A DNA stretch of 9,593 nucleotides from Betaproteobacteria bacterium. Its GTDB lineage: Bacteria > Pseudomonadota > Gammaproteobacteria > Burkholderiales > SG8-39. The notes below the pieces were generated by a model. The model did not search any database. It saw nothing but the letters and a program-made list of their open reading frames with translations, and was not told where the DNA came from. Shown here in pieces: positions 7,056-9,593 of the stretch (within the stretch, counting starts at the first letter, position 1; each line of letters opens with the position of its first letter). Position numbers and translations under genes: made by a program. Location of the stretch: assembly GCA_019509895.1 (NCBI GenBank), contig JAEKLK010000128.1, forward strand, positions 1-9,593, given 5' to 3'.

Positions 7056-7094
7056 GACATTCGTGTAAGAAAAAACCGTTCTCGGGTTTTGGTT

Positions 7095-7183
7095 GTAGTG
7101 CGCTCGGGAAACGCCCGATGTCGCGCGTTCGCGCTATATCTGTAGTATTCACGGTGACACGGCACTACGTGAAGGCACTACAG
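7095..7183 (+). promoter_or_regulatory. Repeated GTAGTGC/GCACTAC units before copy C
   Basis: The leader of copy C carries GTAGTGC at 7095-7101 and its reverse complement GCACTAC at 7162-7168 and 7175-7181; the last two sit inside GGCACTAC direct repeats 13 bp apart. In addition CTGTAGT (7140-7146) is complementary to ACTACAG (7177-7183), which ends at the ATG. Pairing would place the GAAGG ribosome binding site (7171-7175) in the loop and the last bases before the ATG in a stem. This could be a set of protein-binding half-sites or a translational switch. A clear -35/-10 pair was not found. Confidence 0.35.
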
Positions 7184-7519
7184 ATGAAAACTCTCGAGTT
7201 CAAGCCGGGCCTCCCAGACACTCTCCTCGTTCGCCTCGAGGCGGACGTCGGCGTGAAGATTCGCGCGCTCTTTGCGCGCTGCCCCACGCTGCACGGCTTT
7301 TCCGTGCAGGACCGCGCGATGCTGCCGCGGGACCTCGACCAGTCGCGTATTCCCGATGCCGATTTGTTCGTCACCGAGATCGGCGTCTTTCCGAAGCTCG
7401 ACTCGCAATACGACGAAATCTACGACGAGATCACGCTCGCGATCTCGGACCTCGTGAAGGACCAGCCGCACGCGTACGACTTCCTGCGCGGCCGCACCTT
7501 CGCCCGCTCACTGCACTGA
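7184..7519 (+). CDS. Small uncharacterised protein, copy C of a three-member family
   Basis: This 111-residue protein matches copy A along most of its length. It has LFARCPTLHGFSVQD (residues 29-43), a proline- and acid-rich linker, LFVTEIGVFPKL (62-73), YDEIYDEI (77-84) and a C-terminus FLRGRTFARSLH. The ATG at 7184 is preceded by GAAGG at good spacing and gives the MK start shared with A and B; the frame stays open back to 7118, and a GTG at 7169 is an alternative. There is no signal peptide, membrane segment or known catalytic motif. The invariant Cys of RCP and the terminal His are possible metal or redox positions, but that is speculation. Copies B and C are adjacent yet separated by a terminator-like hairpin, so they probably have separate transcripts. 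Confidence 0.82.
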   Translation: MKTLEFKPGLPDTLLVRLEADVGVKIRALFARCPTLHGFSVQDRAMLPRDLDQSRIPDADLFVTEIGVFPKLDSQYDEIYDEITLAISDLVKDQPHAYDFLRGRTFARSLH

Positions 7520-7542
7520 TTTAGGACCCACGGGGACGGGTA

Positions 7543-7591
7543 GCGCTCGCCGCGGCGGCCAGGCTGAAACTGGCCGCCGTGGCTGGAGCGC
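7543..7591. terminator. Long hairpin between convergent genes, probably a bidirectional terminator
   Basis: The core stem is CGGCGGCCAG (7553-7562) with CTGGCCGCCG (7570-7579), ten perfect pairs around a GCTGAAA loop. It extends outward through GCCG/TGGC (one G-U pair), a 2-nt bulge and GCGCTC/GAGCGC, for about 20 pairs in all. It fills most of the 80-bp gap between copy C and the minus-strand hydrolase remnant. No long U-tract follows on the plus strand (only CTTTCGCTTT). Confidence 0.65.
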
Positions 7592-7599
7592 CTTTCGCT

Positions 7600-8185
7600 T
7601 TACGCCAGCGCGTCCGTAAGGAAGGCGACGGTGCGCTCCCAGGCAAGCGCCGCCGCTTCGCCGCGATAACGGTTCGCGAAGCTCTCGTCGGCGAAGTCGT
7701 GGCCGGTTCCCGGGTAGAGGTGGATGGCGTTCGCCACGCCTGCGGCATTCAATGCCGCCTCGTACGCCGGTGCGCCGGTGTTTATCTCCGGATCGTTCTG
7801 CGCGAGATGCAGAAGGAGCCGCGCCTTGATGCGCGGCACCTCGAGCACCGGCGGCAAGGGCGCGTAGTAGGCGACCACCGCGGCAAGCTTCTCCGAGCGC
7901 GCGGCAAGCTGCAGCGCGGCCGTCCCGCCGGAGGAATAGCCGACGGCGCCGAGATTCCCCGATTCCAGGCGCGCCATCACGTCATCGACGAGCGCCAGGA
8001 GCTGACCAACCCGCGCATCGCCATCAGCAGCAGACAGATCGGGCGCGATGGCGAGGAATCCTGCCTGCGCCGCGCGCTTCGCCACGCTCTCGATGTGCGC
8101 GTCGATCCCGCGCTCACGCGGCCAGCGGCGCGAGCGCCAGCGCGGCGCCGAGCCGCACAAGGAACCGCCGTCGCTCTCGCCTCAT
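7600..8185 (-). pseudogene. Tat-exported dienelactone-hydrolase-like gene, internally deleted
   Basis: From ATG at 8185-8183 the minus strand encodes MRRERRRFLVRLGAA and a hydrophobic stretch ending LAPLAA, a clear twin-arginine-type signal peptide, then a TGA at 8116-8114. In another frame, from about 8118, the conserved C-terminal part of a dienelactone-hydrolase-family protein follows: RGIDAHIESVAKRAAQAGFLAIAPDL, then GAVGYSSGG, LLLHLAQNDPEIN and YPGTGHDF, ending at TAA (7602-7600). The beta strands that normally come between the signal peptide and the RG(L/I)xxHI segment, several tens of residues, are missing, so this is a deletion plus frame loss. The part after APDL also looks about 20 residues short. 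The nucleophile elbow GYSSGG has Ser where the family usually has Cys; Asp and His candidates are present. It is divergent from the kinase gene. Confidence 0.75.
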
Positions 8186-8232
8186 CGGTTTCGGGTACAG
8201 TCGCGCGAAAGCTTACAACGGCGAAAGCGAAC

Positions 8233-9522
8233 GTGACCGATAAAGCCGGCGTCGACCTGAGCCTGCAGGTCGGCAAATACGACATCCAGAAGCTGCTCGG
8301 CAAGGGGGCGACCGGCACGGTCTATCTTGCGCGCGACACCTTCACCGGCAAGGAGGTGGCGCTGAAGACCATCGAGCCCGAGGTTTTCCGCGATCCGGAA
8401 TTCGGCACGGTCTACCGCACGCAGCTGCTGAACGAAGCCGCCCTCGCCGGCAAGCTGCGCCACCCGCACATCGTCGCCATTCTCGACGCGGTCGTGGGCG
8501 AGGACTCGGGCCACATCGCGATGGAGCTCGTGACCGGGGGAGATCTCTCGGCGCACGCCAAGCCCGACAAGCTCCTGCCGGTGGCCGACGTGCTGCAGAT
8601 CGGCTTCAAGTGCTGCGGCGCGCTCGACTATGCGGCGAAGGAAGGCATCGTCCACCGCGACATCAAGCCGGCGAACATCATGATGGCCTCGGGCAGCGAC
8701 GTGAAGATCGCCGACTTCGGCGCCGCCATCCTGAAAAAAAGCCAGATCGTGCAGACGGCGGCACTCGGCTCGCCCTACTACATGTCGCCCGAGCAGGTGC
8801 AGAGCCGAGAGCTTTCCTTCCACAGCGACATGTATTCGCTCGGCGTCGTGCTCTACGAGCTGCTGACCGGACGCAAGCCGTTCCTCGCCGGGAACCTCGA
8901 GGCGCTGATCGACAAGATCGTCAAGCTGGCGCCGCTCGCGCCCTCGGAGGTGCGCCCGGATCTGCCCAAGGCGCTCGACCCGGTCATCCTGCGCGCGCTC
9001 GCGAAGTCGCCGGCGCAGCGCTACGCGACGTGGCAGGACTTCGCCCTCGAGCTCTCGAAGCTCGGCCAGGCGGTGCAGCCGGTCGGCACCATCCCGGACA
9101 GCGAAAAGTACGTGGTACTCAAGAGCGTGCCGACGCTGGCGACGCTTTCCGACGCCGAGATCTGGGAGCTGGCGCGCGCCGGAAAATGGTCGCGTCGCGA
9201 GAAGAGCCGGACCATCGTGCGCGAGAAGGAGCGCGGCACGAGCTTTTTCTTCCTCGCTCGAGGCGAGGCGAAGGTGACGCGCGCCGGGCGCCTGCTCAAC
9301 ATGGTGGGCGCCGCCGAATTCTTCGGCGAGATGGCCTACATCGCCGACGGCGAGGCGCGCCATGCCACCGTCGAATCGCATACCGACGTGCTGCTCGCGG
9401 AGTTCCAGCCCGATGCGCTGCAGAAGATGAGCCTGGGCGCGCAGCTGCAGTTGATGCGCGCGCTGGTGCGCAATGTGACGGAGCGCCTGGCGCTCGCGAA
9501 CACGCGCATCGCGCGCGCATGA
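8233..9522 (+). CDS. Hanks-type Ser/Thr kinase with C-terminal cyclic-nucleotide-binding domain
   Basis: This 429-residue protein phosphorylates Ser/Thr in target proteins and probably senses a cyclic nucleotide. The kinase domain (about 15-275) has the glycine loop GKGATGTVY (23-31), VALK with Lys45, helix-C Glu68, HRDIKPAN (141-148, catalytic Asp143), DFG (161-163), SPE (185-187), Asp199 and Arg263, so it should be active. Residues from about 300 to 415 match a CRP-like domain: RGTSFFFLARGEAKV, then FFGEMAYIADGEARHATV (363-380), with Glu366 and Arg376 at the usual phosphate-binding-cassette positions. No transmembrane segment is seen, so it is cytosolic. The GTG at 8233 is chosen because the open frame further upstream (from 7579) is antisense to the hydrolase remnant; no clear Shine-Dalgarno is seen. 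TACAGT at 8196-8201 is a possible -10 box. The stop overlaps the next gene (ATGA). Confidence 0.92.
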   Translation: MTDKAGVDLSLQVGKYDIQKLLGKGATGTVYLARDTFTGKEVALKTIEPEVFRDPEFGTVYRTQLLNEAALAGKLRHPHIVAILDAVVGEDSGHIAMELVTGGDLSAHAKPDKLLPVADVLQIGFKCCGALDYAAKEGIVHRDIKPANIMMASGSDVKIADFGAAILKKSQIVQTAALGSPYYMSPEQVQSRELSFHSDMYSLGVVLYELLTGRKPFLAGNLEALIDKIVKLAPLAPSEVRPDLPKALDPVILRALAKSPAQRYATWQDFALELSKLGQAVQPVGTIPDSEKYVVLKSVPTLATLSDAEIWELARAGKWSRREKSRTIVREKERGTSFFFLARGEAKVTRAGRLLNMVGAAEFFGEMAYIADGEARHATVESHTDVLLAEFQPDALQKMSLGAQLQLMRALVRNVTERLALANTRIARA

Positions 9523-9593
9523 AGGGCAAGCGCATCGCCGTACTCGAGGCGCGGCTCGGAAAGCAGCTTGCCGATCTGGTGGCGCAGAAAGGC
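9519..9593 (+). CDS. Start of a gene, possibly uroporphyrinogen-III synthase (partial)
   Basis: An ATG overlaps the kinase stop (ATGA, 9519-9522), and 25 codons are open to the window end. The peptide MKGKRIAVLEARLGKQLADL, followed by VAQKG, resembles the first strand and helix of bacterial uroporphyrinogen-III synthase (HemD), which often begins with VLExRxxxxLAxLVxxxGG-like sequence. HemD closes the tetrapyrrole ring in haem and sirohaem synthesis. The visible part is too short to be sure. The overlap implies coupled translation with the kinase. Confidence 0.45.
   Translation, partial: MKGKRIAVLEARLGKQLADLVAQKG

Noticed and set aside
7054..7059. Consensus TTGACA as the -35 box for copy C
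   Set aside because: No acceptable -10 hexamer lies 15-19 bases downstream, and the T part belongs to the T-run after the copy B hairpin.
7579..8232. In-frame upstream extension of the kinase (218 codons)
   Set aside because: It runs antisense to the dienelactone-hydrolase remnant and has no domain. The sequence after GTG 8233 leads directly into the kinase domain.
1..9593. CRISPR array, tRNA, rRNA, insertion sequence or attachment site
   Set aside because: No regularly spaced repeats, cloverleaf, transposase-like frame or terminal inverted repeats with target duplication were seen. The multicopy element is protein-coding and diverged.

Overview
The window is GC-rich, densely coded bacterial DNA. 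The Bug/TctC-type solute-binding gene is typical of Betaproteobacteria, above all Burkholderiales and relatives. The 4-bp ATGA gene overlaps and the GC-rich flanks of the putative promoters fit this. No rRNA, tRNA, insertion sequence or CRISPR array is visible. Assignments rest on reading motifs by eye, without database searches.

Layout. (1) 21-347: a small protein of a family I do not recognise (copy A). (2) 395-5619: a same-strand catabolic-looking operon of an amidase-signature enzyme, a CocE/NonD-type hydrolase, a Bug-family solute-binding protein broken by an internal deletion, and an alpha/beta hydrolase resembling 2,6-dihydropseudooxynicotine hydrolase. Two of its three junctions are ATGA overlaps; the third has a strong ribosome binding site on the preceding stop codon. 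(3) 5679-6557, minus strand: an NMT1/THI5-type substrate-binding-fold protein without a signal peptide, converging on the operon. (4) 6750-7004 and 7184-7519: copies B and C of the small-protein family, each followed by a hairpin. (5) 7600-8185, minus strand: remains of a Tat-exported dienelactone-hydrolase-like gene that has lost its central N-terminal part. (6) 8233-9522: a Hanks-type Ser/Thr kinase fused to a C-terminal cyclic-nucleotide-binding domain, overlapping by ATGA the start of a gene (9519 to the window end) that looks like uroporphyrinogen-III synthase.

How it fits together. The amidase, two hydrolases and binding protein suggest uptake and stepwise hydrolysis of a small amide- or ester-containing organic compound; the substrate cannot be read from the sequence. 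The small-protein family is the least explained content: three same-strand copies within 7.5 kb share an RCPxLxGF core and an almost invariant C-terminus (LRGRTFxRxLH). The kinase with cyclic-nucleotide domain is a second signalling-type feature. Two genes carry internal deletions with frame loss, which means either real gene decay or assembly error, and this should be settled before conclusions are drawn about either gene.
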